A DNA stretch of 33,295 bases from Armatimonadota bacterium (GCA_013203665.1 JABMPU010000154.1:1-33295); one strand, 5' to 3'. Shown: positions 1 through 7,523, counted from the first letter of the stretch. The notes: generated from the sequence alone by a model not told the origin. Translations and numbers: made by a program.

Positions 1-24
1 ATCATATACTGAATATTGAATTAA

Positions 25-98
25 CCCACAACTTCAGTTGTGGGAATAATCAAACCCACATATAAAAATTTCAACCATTTTAATGGTTTCTGAAATTT
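25..98. repeat. Two intergenic palindromes (REP-like)
   Basis: Positions 25-44 form a near-perfect dyad: 9-bp arms CCCACAACT/AGTTGTGGG around a 2-nt centre. Positions 66-98 form a second hairpin with outer arms AAATTTCA/TGAAATTT and an inner palindrome AACCATTttAATGGTT (73-88). Just before them, 8-21 reads as two 7-nt units (ACTGAAT ATTGAAT). The inner palindrome has the same design as AACCGTTttAACGGTT at 17242-17257, so these look like members of one dispersed palindrome family. No protein-coding sequence is seen here. Confidence 0.6.
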
Positions 99-125
99 CA
101 ACTAATTATGCAGAACTCATTTTTA

Positions 126-154
126 ACTTACCAAATTTTTGAAATTCGGCAAGT
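126..154 (-). repeat. Hairpin downstream of coaE, possible weak terminator
   Basis: Thirteen-nt arms at 126-138 and 142-154 with a 3-nt loop. On the plus strand two positions are A/C mismatches, but in RNA from the minus strand the same positions are G-U wobbles, so the stem is complete only in the coaE transcript. It starts a few bases after the coaE stop. The tract after it is not U-rich, so termination or 3'-end protection is inference. Confidence 0.45.
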
Positions 155-156
155 TT

Positions 157-822
157 TTATATTTCAATTAACCTTTTAATATTTCTATGCTTCATTTTCT
201 TTATGATTTGAAGCAGGTTTTCGAGTCTCTCAAATAAATTTTCTAAGCTTGTATTATTCATAATATTTACATCTGCTAATTTCTGTTTTTCAAAATCCGA
301 TATTTGAGAATCAATTATCTGTTTTGATCTTTTTTCTGAAATTTTTCTTTTTTTGATGATTCTTTGAATTTGAATCGTTTTTTCCGAAGAAATATTTAAA
401 ACAAGGTCAAAGGCTTTTTCCAATTTGTTTTCAAAAAGTAGCGGAATTTCAAAAATCAATATCGGCACTTGACACAAGTTTTTTAAACATGTGTTAAGTT
501 GCTCACACTCATCAATTATCTTCTGCATTTCTTTTCTTATTTTGGGATGAAGGAGCTGATTTAAAAAACTCAGTTTTTCCTTTGATCCAAATACAATCTG
601 ACCGAGTTTCTTCCTATTAATCTTTTTATTATCTAAAATTTCTTTACCAAATTTTTCCATAAGTTTATCAATAATATCTTCGTCATCCAGAAATTTATGA
701 CCAATCTTATCAGCATAAATAACTTTATAACCTTTTTCTTCAAACCATTTCGAAACCAGAGTTTTGCCCGAAGCAATTCCACCGGTAATAGCAATCAGAA
801 AAGGTCGATTAGATTGTTTCAT
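157..822 (-). CDS. coaE: Dephospho-CoA kinase
   Basis: Phosphorylates the 3'-OH of the dephospho-CoA ribose, the last step of coenzyme A synthesis, in the cytoplasm. The Walker A loop GGIASGKT lies about 14 residues from the chosen start, followed by the family features YADKIGH (acceptor-side Asp), the HPKIRKEM region and the IFEIPLLFE motif. About 221 residues is close to the usual 200-210, with a slightly longer Lys-rich C-terminus. An upstream reading extends to a TTG at 849 and an ATG at 846, but the ATG at 822 puts the P-loop at the normal distance from the N-terminus. The start overlaps the 3' end of cdaA by 14 nt, which suggests translational coupling in folP-cdaA-coaE. No clear ribosome binding site is seen. 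Confidence 0.93.
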   Translation of the reverse strand: MKQSNRPFLIAITGGIASGKTLVSKWFEEKGYKVIYADKIGHKFLDDEDIIDKLMEKFGKEILDNKKINRKKLGQIVFGSKEKLSFLNQLLHPKIRKEMQKIIDECEQLNTCLKNLCQVPILIFEIPLLFENKLEKAFDLVLNISSEKTIQIQRIIKKRKISEKRSKQIIDSQISDFEKQKLADVNIMNNTSLENLFERLENLLQIIKKMKHRNIKRLIEI

Positions 823-1552
823 CTTTGATTTTTTGAGACAGTTCATCAATTGTTAGATCAGTGGAAATAATACCATTTTTAGCAACAGAAATTCTCCCTG
901 TTTCCTCAGAAACAACAATAGCAAATGCATCGGATTTTTCTGTAATCCCAATCGCAGCTAGATGTCGAGTACCAAATTTTTGTGTATATCCGATATTTTC
1001 CGAAAGCGGTAGAACAACTTTTACAGCTAAAATTCTTTCTTTTCTGATGATAACAGCTCCATCGTGTAAAATTGTTTTACTATTAAAAATCGTGAGCAGT
1101 AATTTAGTGGAAATCCAGGCATCTATTGTTTCTCCGCTTTCAACGTAATCATCCAGTTTACCATTGTTTTCAATCACAATTAAAGCACCTATTTTCCGGA
1201 AAGACATAATCGAAACAGTATTGAGAAGACGAGAATAAATTTTCTTTTTTGTATCTTTAAAAACCGACATCAAATCCCGATTTCTGACTAACCTGGAAAA
1301 CAAATTCCGAATTTCAGGATGAAATATGATGATAAAAGCTATTACCCAGTAATCTTTTAAAAGTTTCAAAAATGAGGTCATCATAGACAAATTCAGAACT
1401 GAAGCTGTAAAATATAAAAGCAAAACCAATCCAAAACCAAGAATAACCTGAAAACCACCTGTTTTTTTAAGAAGAAATATCAGACGATATAATAAAAAGG
1501 AAACCATTAAGATATCGATCACATCGGTAATTTTGGGTATTAAAAAACTCAT
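809..1552 (-). CDS. cdaA: Membrane diadenylate cyclase (CdaA family)
   Basis: Makes cyclic di-AMP from two ATP at the inner membrane. Three hydrophobic segments (about residues 10-29, 35-58 and 64-78) precede a DisA_N/DAC domain. The catalytic DGA motif is in LHDGAVII (164-166), and the SEETGRISVA block is intact. The second signature motif, usually RHR in GTRHRAA, reads GTRHLAA here (196-198), so the second arginine is leucine. Length 247 is a little shorter than B. subtilis CdaA because the C-terminus is short. The ATG overlaps the folP stop by 4 nt (ATGA). In Firmicutes cdaA is usually followed by cdaR and glmM; neither is here, and coaE follows instead. Family assignment is firm; activity with the Leu variant is unverified. 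Confidence 0.9.
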   Translation of the reverse strand: MSFLIPKITDVIDILMVSFLLYRLIFLLKKTGGFQVILGFGLVLLLYFTASVLNLSMMTSFLKLLKDYWVIAFIIIFHPEIRNLFSRLVRNRDLMSVFKDTKKKIYSRLLNTVSIMSFRKIGALIVIENNGKLDDYVESGETIDAWISTKLLLTIFNSKTILHDGAVIIRKERILAVKVVLPLSENIGYTQKFGTRHLAAIGITEKSDAFAIVVSEETGRISVAKNGIISTDLTIDELSQKIKDETI

Positions 1553-2745
1553 ATTGCTTCACCTACTTTCTCTAAAGTTTGTAAAAGTTGTTTATGCTCT
1601 TTCACATCGTGAACTCTCACAAAATGGATATTATGCTGAAAAGCAAGAGCAGTTGCAGCCAAACTTCCTGCTAATCTTTCTTTGGGAGTTGAATCATAAA
1701 TTCTTCCAATAAAACTCTTTCGCGAAGCTCCTAACACAATTGGAACATTTAGACAATGAAATTCCATTATTTTTTTAAGAATGAGCAGATTATCAGAATG
1801 TCTTTTACCAAAACCAATTCCCGGATCGATCAGAATCCTTTCCTTTGAAATTCCATTCGAAATACAAAAATCAATTCTCTCTTTCAGGAAAGACAAAATC
1901 TCGCTGATTGTGTCTTGATAAAAAGGTTTTTTCTGCATTGTTCGAGGAGTTCCCTGCATATGCATCAAAATTATTGGAATATGTTTGTTTTTTTTTAGAA
2001 CTTTAATCATGGATTTATCAAATCGTAATGCACTGATATCGTTCACAATAGAAGCTCCAGCTTGAATGGCGGCTTCAGCGACATCTGCTTTATATGTATC
2101 TATTGAGATTGGAACTTTCCCAGATAATCTTTCTATTATTTGAATCACCCGTTGAATTTCTGTTTGTACACTAATTTCTTCTGCTCCGGGTCGGGTTGAT
2201 TCTCCACCAATATCAATGATATCTACTCCTTCATCAATCATTTTTAGAACGTGTTCTACTGCTTTGTCCGGATTTAAAAATTCATTTCCATCGGAAAAAC
2301 TATCGGGCGAAACATTCAGGACTCCAATAATCCTTATTTTATCAAGCAAGACTTCTTTTCCATTACAGTTTAGTATTCTGACTGATTTTTCTAAAATCTG
2401 CTCTAACGTTTTTTCCAGATCTGCTTTTATTTCTGAAAGACCAAAGATGGTTTGATATTCCAGTTTCTTAATTATTTTCTTTATTTTATCAGCATTTCCC
2501 ATAAGTATCACATCGCTGATTTTCTCTTTTCCTTCCACTACTCCGCGTGCTACAGCAGCATCTCCCCCAATGGAAAGCATTTCCTGCTTTAAAATATTGG
2601 CTGCTCCTAATTTTACGTTTTCCAATTTGATATTAAGACCAATCGCTTTAGGAGCCATCACTTGCACACCTTGAGATGAAACATTTATTTTGTTCAGCTC
2701 ACGTGTAGCTTCTTCGACATTTTGTATGTACAAAATTCTGTTCAT
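1549..2745 (-). CDS. folP: Dihydropteroate synthase with N-terminal extension
   Basis: Condenses 6-hydroxymethyl-7,8-dihydropterin pyrophosphate with p-aminobenzoate. The TIM-barrel domain starts near residue 138 and has all signatures: IIGVLNVSPDSFSDG, IDIGGESTRPGA, SIDTYK, NDISALR, ILMHMQGTP, DPGIGFGKR, GASRKSF and the final VRVHDV. Residues 1 to about 130 are an extra N-terminal domain (with LKQEMLSIGGDAA) not found in E. coli FolP (about 280 aa) but present in the long DHPS form of some thermophiles, clostridia and archaea. Its role is not known to me. The ATG at 2745 has an AAGGAG about 12 nt upstream, rather far. It is the first gene of the folP-cdaA-coaE set and reads away from the aro operon. 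Confidence 0.93.
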   Translation of the reverse strand: MNRILYIQNVEEATRELNKINVSSQGVQVMAPKAIGLNIKLENVKLGAANILKQEMLSIGGDAAVARGVVEGKEKISDVILMGNADKIKKIIKKLEYQTIFGLSEIKADLEKTLEQILEKSVRILNCNGKEVLLDKIRIIGVLNVSPDSFSDGNEFLNPDKAVEHVLKMIDEGVDIIDIGGESTRPGAEEISVQTEIQRVIQIIERLSGKVPISIDTYKADVAEAAIQAGASIVNDISALRFDKSMIKVLKKNKHIPIILMHMQGTPRTMQKKPFYQDTISEILSFLKERIDFCISNGISKERILIDPGIGFGKRHSDNLLILKKIMEFHCLNVPIVLGASRKSFIGRIYDSTPKERLAGSLAATALAFQHNIHFVRVHDVKEHKQLLQTLEKVGEAI

Positions 2746-2826
2746 GAACTATTATTTCTCCTTCATAAGAACGTGTGTCGAGGTGAAACTATGTCTTGTA
2801 ATTGTCAAATAATCTTTTAAGAACCG

Positions 2827-3110
2827 AATTAGCCACTAAGAACACGAATGGACACGAAGAAGAGAAGAAGTAATAATAATCAAATCATAACAGCTTTTGC
2901 TTACCTTGAAAAGGTTCAAAAGATTTCTCTTCTTGCTGAACCTTTTCAACGGTCAAAATCTCAGATTAGTACCATAACCATTGAAAAGGTCTATTTGAAA
3001 GAATTCCTCTGTAAGTAAACCGTTTTCAAAGTAATCAATATCGGAAAGTTCATTTTTGCTTTTTATGATGATTTTTTTTTCGTGTTTCTTCGTGTTCTTA
3101 GTGGCTAATT
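2827..3110. mobile_element. Inverted-repeat element, MITE-like, no ORF
   Basis: The two ends are exact inverted copies for 22 nt (2827-2848 and 3089-3110). After a 3-nt mismatch on each side, 7 more nt match (2852-2858 and 3079-3085). The interior of about 220 bp has no coding sequence but contains a separate hairpin repeat (2904-2953). No target-site duplication is evident. The arm sequence (AGCCACTAAGAACACGAA type) belongs to a family seen singly at 7531, 9050, 31087 and 31706. It fills the divergent space between folP and the aro operon, so both promoters must lie in or beside it. It could be a decayed non-autonomous transposon or two inward-facing copies of a simple repeat. Confidence 0.55.
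2904..2953. repeat. 50-nt hairpin repeat, copy 1
   Basis: Perfect 13-bp arms at 2906-2918 and 2937-2949 enclose an 18-nt pyrimidine-rich loop containing TTCTCTTCTTGC. A second 50-nt copy lies at 31782-31831. The two copies differ by a few bases, and one difference in the stem is compensated on the opposite arm. Confidence 0.7.
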
Positions 3111-3129
3111 AAGTTTTATCTGAAAATCA

Positions 3130-3158
3130 TTGACATCGAAAATTTGTCAGGAAAAGTA
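3130..3158 (+). promoter_or_regulatory. Possible sigma-70-like promoter for the aro operon
   Basis: TTGACA at 3130-3135 matches the -35 consensus. At 17 nt spacing the -10 position reads AAAGTA, a poor match. Its place, about 30 nt before the chosen aroC start and just outside the inverted-repeat element, is suitable. Weak call. Confidence 0.25.
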
Positions 3159-3188
3159 AACTCGAAAAAAAAATCCCAGGATACAAAG

Positions 3189-4490
3189 ATGAAATCGAAT
3201 AGTTTTGACAGATATTTTGGAATCACAACTTTTGGTGAAAGTCACGGACCAGCAATCGGTGTTGTTATCGAAGATGTAAAACCCGGAATCGAGTTTCCAT
3301 TAAACGAAATCCAAAAAGCCCTCGATTCCAGAAAACCCGGGACAAGGCAATTCACATCCTCTCGCAAAGAAGAAGATAAAATCGTAATTCTTTCAGGAGT
3401 TTTTGAAGGTAAAACTACTGGCATGCCTATCTGTTTGGTGGTTTATAATAAAAATCATCGCTCCGAAGATTACGAACATTTGAAGAATCTTTTCCGTCCG
3501 GGACATGCAGATTACACATATTTCAAGAAATTTAAGATTTTTGATTATCGCGGTGGAGGAAGAGCTTCTGGAAGAGAAACTATTTCCAGAGTTGCAGCAT
3601 CCGGTTTGGTCGAAGATTTATTACATGATATTAATATCAATTGCTATCCAGTCCAAATTGGAAAAAACTTTGCAAAAAACTATGACCTGAATTTCCAGAA
3701 TGATCTCTATTGGCATGATAAAACAAACTTCGAAGAACTGCAAGATGACTTAGTTTCTATTCAGAAAAGAGGAGATTCTGTGGGTGGGATCGTGGAAGTT
3801 AAAATCGAAAATCTTCCTGCTGGTCTGGGAGATCCGGTTTTTGAAAAACTTGATGCAAACCTTGCCAAAGCAATACTTTCAATCGGTTCTGTAAAGGGAA
3901 TCGAATTCGGAGAAGGATTCAACCTGGCAAATCTTAAGGGCAATGAAGCAAATGATCAAATTAGTAAAAATGGTTTCTTGAGTAATCATTCCGGTGGAAT
4001 TCTGGGCGGAATCAGTACAGGGCAAAATCTCATTTTCAGATTCGTCATCAAACCTACTTCATCAATTAATATTCAACAAAGAACCATCACAAAAAAAGGA
4101 GAGGAAATTTCCTTCATATCAAAAGGACGGCATGATACATGTATAATTCCCAGAATTATTCCGGTGGCAAAAGCAATGATAAAATTAGTGCTTGCGGATG
4201 CTATCAGTTATCAGAAGCTCATTGAAAATCAATATCTCAATTTGCTGGATTATCGCGAAGCAATCGATAAAATTGATGGGGATATTTTAATTGCTCTTTA
4301 TCGCAGAAAAGAACTTTCTGAACTAATCGGGAAATTCAAAGAAGAAAAAAATATCGAAATTGTGGATTATGAACGGGAAAAAGAACTTCTAAAGAATCTT
4401 AGAAAGAAAGCAAAAACTTGGAAACTTGATGAAGATTTTATTGAAAATATCTGGAAAATGATAATTGCCGAAAGTAAGAAAAACCAATGA
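3189..4490 (+). CDS. aroC-aroQ: Bifunctional chorismate synthase - chorismate mutase
   Basis: Residues 1 to about 345 are chorismate synthase (EPSP to chorismate, FMN-dependent): GESHG at 16-20, RPGHADYTYFKKF, the FMN-site block DYRGGGRASGRETISRVA, and KGRHDTCIIPR. Residues about 352-433 are an AroQ-type chorismate mutase (chorismate to prephenate). This tail aligns without gaps to the E. coli P-protein mutase domain from Arg11 to Gln88 and keeps its active-site residues: Arg356, Arg373, Lys384, Asp393, Glu397, Ser429 and Gln433, the last residue. A TTG at 3144 would add 15 Lys-rich residues. The ATG at 3189 is preferred because AGGA lies 7 nt upstream and chorismate synthases begin this close to GESHG. 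The stop overlaps the next ATG (ATGA). Both domains look intact, so a two-step enzyme is a strong inference. Confidence 0.93.
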   Translation: MKSNSFDRYFGITTFGESHGPAIGVVIEDVKPGIEFPLNEIQKALDSRKPGTRQFTSSRKEEDKIVILSGVFEGKTTGMPICLVVYNKNHRSEDYEHLKNLFRPGHADYTYFKKFKIFDYRGGGRASGRETISRVAASGLVEDLLHDININCYPVQIGKNFAKNYDLNFQNDLYWHDKTNFEELQDDLVSIQKRGDSVGGIVEVKIENLPAGLGDPVFEKLDANLAKAILSIGSVKGIEFGEGFNLANLKGNEANDQISKNGFLSNHSGGILGGISTGQNLIFRFVIKPTSSINIQQRTITKKGEEISFISKGRHDTCIIPRIIPVAKAMIKLVLADAISYQKLIENQYLNLLDYREAIDKIDGDILIALYRRKELSELIGKFKEEKNIEIVDYEREKELLKNLRKKAKTWKLDEDFIENIWKMIIAESKKNQ

Positions 4491-5869
4491 TAATTTTATC
4501 AATTCCATTTTTAAATAAAAAATTTATTACAAAGCAAGTTACTGAATATCGAGATAAATTTGAATGGCTGGAATTCAGGTTGGATTTTCATTCTGATTTT
4601 GAAAAATTTCCTCAGAATTTAATTAATCAAGAAACTATAATTACAATTCGAGATGCTTCTAAAGAAGGAAAATATCCATCAAGCTTTTCCAATAAAATCT
4701 CGTTTTATAAGGAAATGATCTCAAAATATAATTGCCTGGTAGATTGTGAAATTGAACTCTACAAAAGGCAATTTTTACCAGCATCAAATCTCATTCTTTC
4801 TTATCATGATTTTGCAGAAAAAATTGATAATAAGAAATTGGAATATTTTATTAATATTTCAAATTCTATTCCTTCAAAATATCTAAAAATTGCTGTAAAC
4901 ATCAGTAATTATTCAGATTTCTCAAAAATGAAATTATTAATTTCTAACTCAAACAAACCGATTTTATTTGTTGGAATGGGAAAGCTGGGAAAAATCTCGC
5001 GTTGGTTGTATCCATTTTCAGGATCGATTGGAACTTATGTAGGGTTGTCTGAATTTCCCACTGCAAAAGGACAAATAACAATCGCTGAATCTGAAAAATT
5101 CAATTTGAAGAATATCAATATAAATTCAAAAATCGGAGGAATAATAGGAGGAAAACAGGTTGAAAAATCTCTGGGTTTGAAATTTTATAATCGCTATTTC
5201 AGAAAGAAAAATTTTAATGCAGTTTATCTTCCTTTTATTGTAGAAGATTTGAACGACTTTTGGAACTGGTTCGAATGGTCAAAAAAGAGATGTGAATTTT
5301 ACGGACTTACATTTACGATGCCATTCAAAACAATAATTGCCAAGAAATTACAATATCGTTTGCCTACTGCAAATCTCTATCTTCCAACCAAAAATGAGAT
5401 ATTTAACACTGATGCAACTGCGTTTCAAAAATCCGTCCAATATCTGAAAATAAAAAGTAGTGATAAGATCCTGATTTTTGGAAGCGGTTCAACTACAGAA
5501 ACTGCTCTTTTCTCTCTTGCCAAATTTAAGAATATTATAATTTCTGGAAGGAATACAAAGATAGGAAAGCTATTATCTTCTAAATATAATAATAAATTCA
5601 TTTCTTTGCAAAATGCAATAAATCTTACTTTTGATTTAATAATTAATTGCACTCCAATTGGAATGAATAATGAACATTTCTTTGAATCTACAAATCTTCA
5701 ATTTCCTATGAAAATCATTGACTTGCCATACTCTGATAAAAAAACTCCTCTTATTCAGAAATGTGAGGAAGAGAAAATTCCATTTGTAGATGGAAAGATG
5801 TTTTGGAAATGGCAAGCAGAAATTCAGTTAGAGAAGTTTTCGAAAATTTTTAATAAGAGAGAATCATGA
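4487..5869 (+). CDS. aroDE: Bifunctional 3-dehydroquinate dehydratase (type I) - shikimate dehydrogenase
   Basis: Residues 1 to about 208 are type I dehydroquinate dehydratase: WLEFRLD with Glu29, His107 in SYHDF, Schiff-base Lys134 in LKIAV, Arg172 in GKISR and Gln196 in TAKGQI. Residues about 214-460 are shikimate dehydrogenase: Lys281 in MPFK, Asn308-Asp309 in NTD, a degenerate dinucleotide loop GSGST (330s; usual GAGGA), INCTPIGM and Gln443 in KWQAE. The usual shikimate-binding HSxSP reads roughly KSLGL, so one serine is lost. Together the halves convert 3-dehydroquinate to shikimate. The order matches the plant DHQ-SDH fusion. It overlaps aroC-aroQ by 4 nt and the next gene by 4 nt, so the operon is translationally coupled. 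The divergent dehydrogenase motifs make cofactor preference uncertain. Confidence 0.9.
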   Translation: MIILSIPFLNKKFITKQVTEYRDKFEWLEFRLDFHSDFEKFPQNLINQETIITIRDASKEGKYPSSFSNKISFYKEMISKYNCLVDCEIELYKRQFLPASNLILSYHDFAEKIDNKKLEYFINISNSIPSKYLKIAVNISNYSDFSKMKLLISNSNKPILFVGMGKLGKISRWLYPFSGSIGTYVGLSEFPTAKGQITIAESEKFNLKNININSKIGGIIGGKQVEKSLGLKFYNRYFRKKNFNAVYLPFIVEDLNDFWNWFEWSKKRCEFYGLTFTMPFKTIIAKKLQYRLPTANLYLPTKNEIFNTDATAFQKSVQYLKIKSSDKILIFGSGSTTETALFSLAKFKNIIISGRNTKIGKLLSSKYNNKFISLQNAINLTFDLIINCTPIGMNNEHFFESTNLQFPMKIIDLPYSDKKTPLIQKCEEEKIPFVDGKMFWKWQAEIQLEKFSKIFNKRES

Positions 5870-7425
5870 AAAAAATATTAAACCTTTTTTGGATTGGTAT
5901 TTTGTTGATTTTATTATCCTGCACAGTAACTCATTATTCAGATAGTATTTCACAAACTTTAAAAGATGCAGGAAATAACAAAAAAGAAATTAAAAAAGCG
6001 ATCTCCTATTTTCAAGTAAAGGAAGATTCATTACAATTGAATGCACTCTATTTTATTTTGGAAAATCTGAAAAATCATTGTTATGTGGAATTCGCTCTTT
6101 ACGATTCCAATAAAGTGGAAATTCCCTTTAATATTTTGGATTATAAAAATTATGATGAAACGATTCTAGCACTCGATAGTTTGGAAGAAATAAATGGTGA
6201 ATTGAATTGGAAACGGAAAAAAAAGTCGGAGGATATTGAAACTATAACTTCAGAGCTTCTGATCGAAAATATTGAGCTGGCATTCAAAGCCTGGCAGCAA
6301 AAATCCTGGGCAAAAGATTTTTCTTATGATGAATTTCGAGAATACATTTTGCCTTATCGTGGAAGTAGTGAACCGCTGGAAAGCTGGCGTCCGTTTTTCC
6401 TGGAAAGATATGAAAATCTATCCGAAGAAATGAATGATCCAACTGATCCAATCGAAGCAGCCAGGCTGATAAATGAAGATGTAAAAAGCTTATTCGGTTT
6501 TGATGCTAGATTTTATTGTCATCCAACAGATCAGGGATTATCTGAAATGCTGAAAAATGAACTTGGTCGCTGCGAAGATATGACCAATTTCACGATTTAT
6601 GCACTGCGAGCAAACGCTCTCCCTATTACCAGCGATTACACTCCTCATTGGGCAGATACAGGAAATAATCATGCCTGGAATACAATCATCATGCCCGGAG
6701 GAAAAGCTGTTCCATTTATGGGAGCAGAAGCAAATCCCGGTGATTACAATTTGCATCATAAACTTGCAAAAGCTTATCGCAAAACTTTTTCTGAACAAAA
6801 AGATAATCTTGCTTTCAAACTAAATGAAGGTGAAAAAGCTCCTCCTTGGCTTACCGGTAAAAATTATCTCGATGTGACTCCAACCTACACAGAAATCTCT
6901 GATGTTACTTTAAAAATCAATTATGATATTCCGGATAGTACGAGATTTGCTTATCTTTGCGTTTTCAATGCAGGTGAATGGAAGGCAATTCATTGGGGAA
7001 AAATTAATTCTTTAAATAATGTTACATTTGATAAAATGGGTGTTGATATTGCTTATCTTCCCATGTTTTATGTAAATAAAGAACTCATTTCTGCAGGTTT
7101 TGCTTTCATTCTGGAAAATGATGGAACTCTGAGAGAATTAAATAAAAGTGAAACAACAAAAAATCTCAAATTAATCTCAGTTACAAAAAAGACCATCAAG
7201 CAGGCAACAGAAAATAAAGAGATTATTTTCTTAGATGAAGATGCTGAATATGAACTTTTCTTTTGGGAAGATGAATGGATATCTTTGGGAGAAAAAAACT
7301 GCAACGTAGAACCACTATTATTTGAAGATGTGCCGTCAAACTGTCTTTACTGGCTTGTTAAGAAAGATTCAAGAAAAGAAGAACGGATTTTTACTTATGA
7401 AAATGGAAATCAGGTTTGGTGGTAA
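5866..7425 (+). CDS. Lipoprotein with transglutaminase-like domain
   Basis: The N-terminus is a lipoprotein signal with lipobox LLSC and acylated Cys19. After an alpha-helical region (about 30-210) comes a transglutaminase/protease-like core: Cys236 in GRCEDM, His269 in NNHAWN, and a following acidic residue in the MGAEANPGD stretch, the Cys-His-Asp arrangement of this superfamily. The C-terminal part (about 315-519) looks beta-rich, as in similar Bacteroidetes transglutaminase-domain lipoproteins. The substrate is unknown; peptidase or cross-linking activity on the cell surface or in the periplasm is possible. The ATG overlaps the aroDE stop by 4 nt, so it is transcribed with two aromatic-biosynthesis enzymes although no metabolic link is apparent. 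Confidence 0.82.
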   Translation: MKKILNLFWIGILLILLSCTVTHYSDSISQTLKDAGNNKKEIKKAISYFQVKEDSLQLNALYFILENLKNHCYVEFALYDSNKVEIPFNILDYKNYDETILALDSLEEINGELNWKRKKKSEDIETITSELLIENIELAFKAWQQKSWAKDFSYDEFREYILPYRGSSEPLESWRPFFLERYENLSEEMNDPTDPIEAARLINEDVKSLFGFDARFYCHPTDQGLSEMLKNELGRCEDMTNFTIYALRANALPITSDYTPHWADTGNNHAWNTIIMPGGKAVPFMGAEANPGDYNLHHKLAKAYRKTFSEQKDNLAFKLNEGEKAPPWLTGKNYLDVTPTYTEISDVTLKINYDIPDSTRFAYLCVFNAGEWKAIHWGKINSLNNVTFDKMGVDIAYLPMFYVNKELISAGFAFILENDGTLRELNKSETTKNLKLISVTKKTIKQATENKEIIFLDEDAEYELFFWEDEWISLGEKNCNVEPLLFEDVPSNCLYWLVKKDSRKEERIFTYENGNQVWW

Positions 7426-7440
7426 GTAGCATATTCATTA

Positions 7441-7523
7441 TCGAGTCGTAAAGAACCTGTGATGACGACTCGAGGTATCAAGCAATAAAGATTACCTCGA
7501 CTCGACGCAAGCTTTCGAGTCGA
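7441..7523. repeat. Cluster of three TCGAGTCG-type hairpins
   Basis: Three adjacent dyads share the TCGAGTCG/CGACTCGA word: arms 7441-7449 with 7465-7473 (9 bp), 7471-7477 with 7493-7499 (7 bp), and 7497-7505 with 7515-7523 (9 bp, 9-nt loop). The arms overlap slightly, so alternative foldings are possible. It lies 15 nt after the lipoprotein stop. It may act as an mRNA 3'-end structure or be a REP-type repeat; no U tract follows. Confidence 0.6.

Noticed and set aside
2827-3110. Autonomous insertion sequence
   Set aside because: No transposase-coding frame fits in the element, so only a MITE-like call is possible.
3144-3188. TTG start adding 15 residues to chorismate synthase
   Set aside because: No ribosome binding site, and the extra Lys-rich stretch is foreign to the family; the ATG at 3189 fits.
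6538-6823. Open frames on both strands over the transglutaminase core
   Set aside because: The triad region of the lipoprotein in the main frame explains the sequence; these show no motifs.
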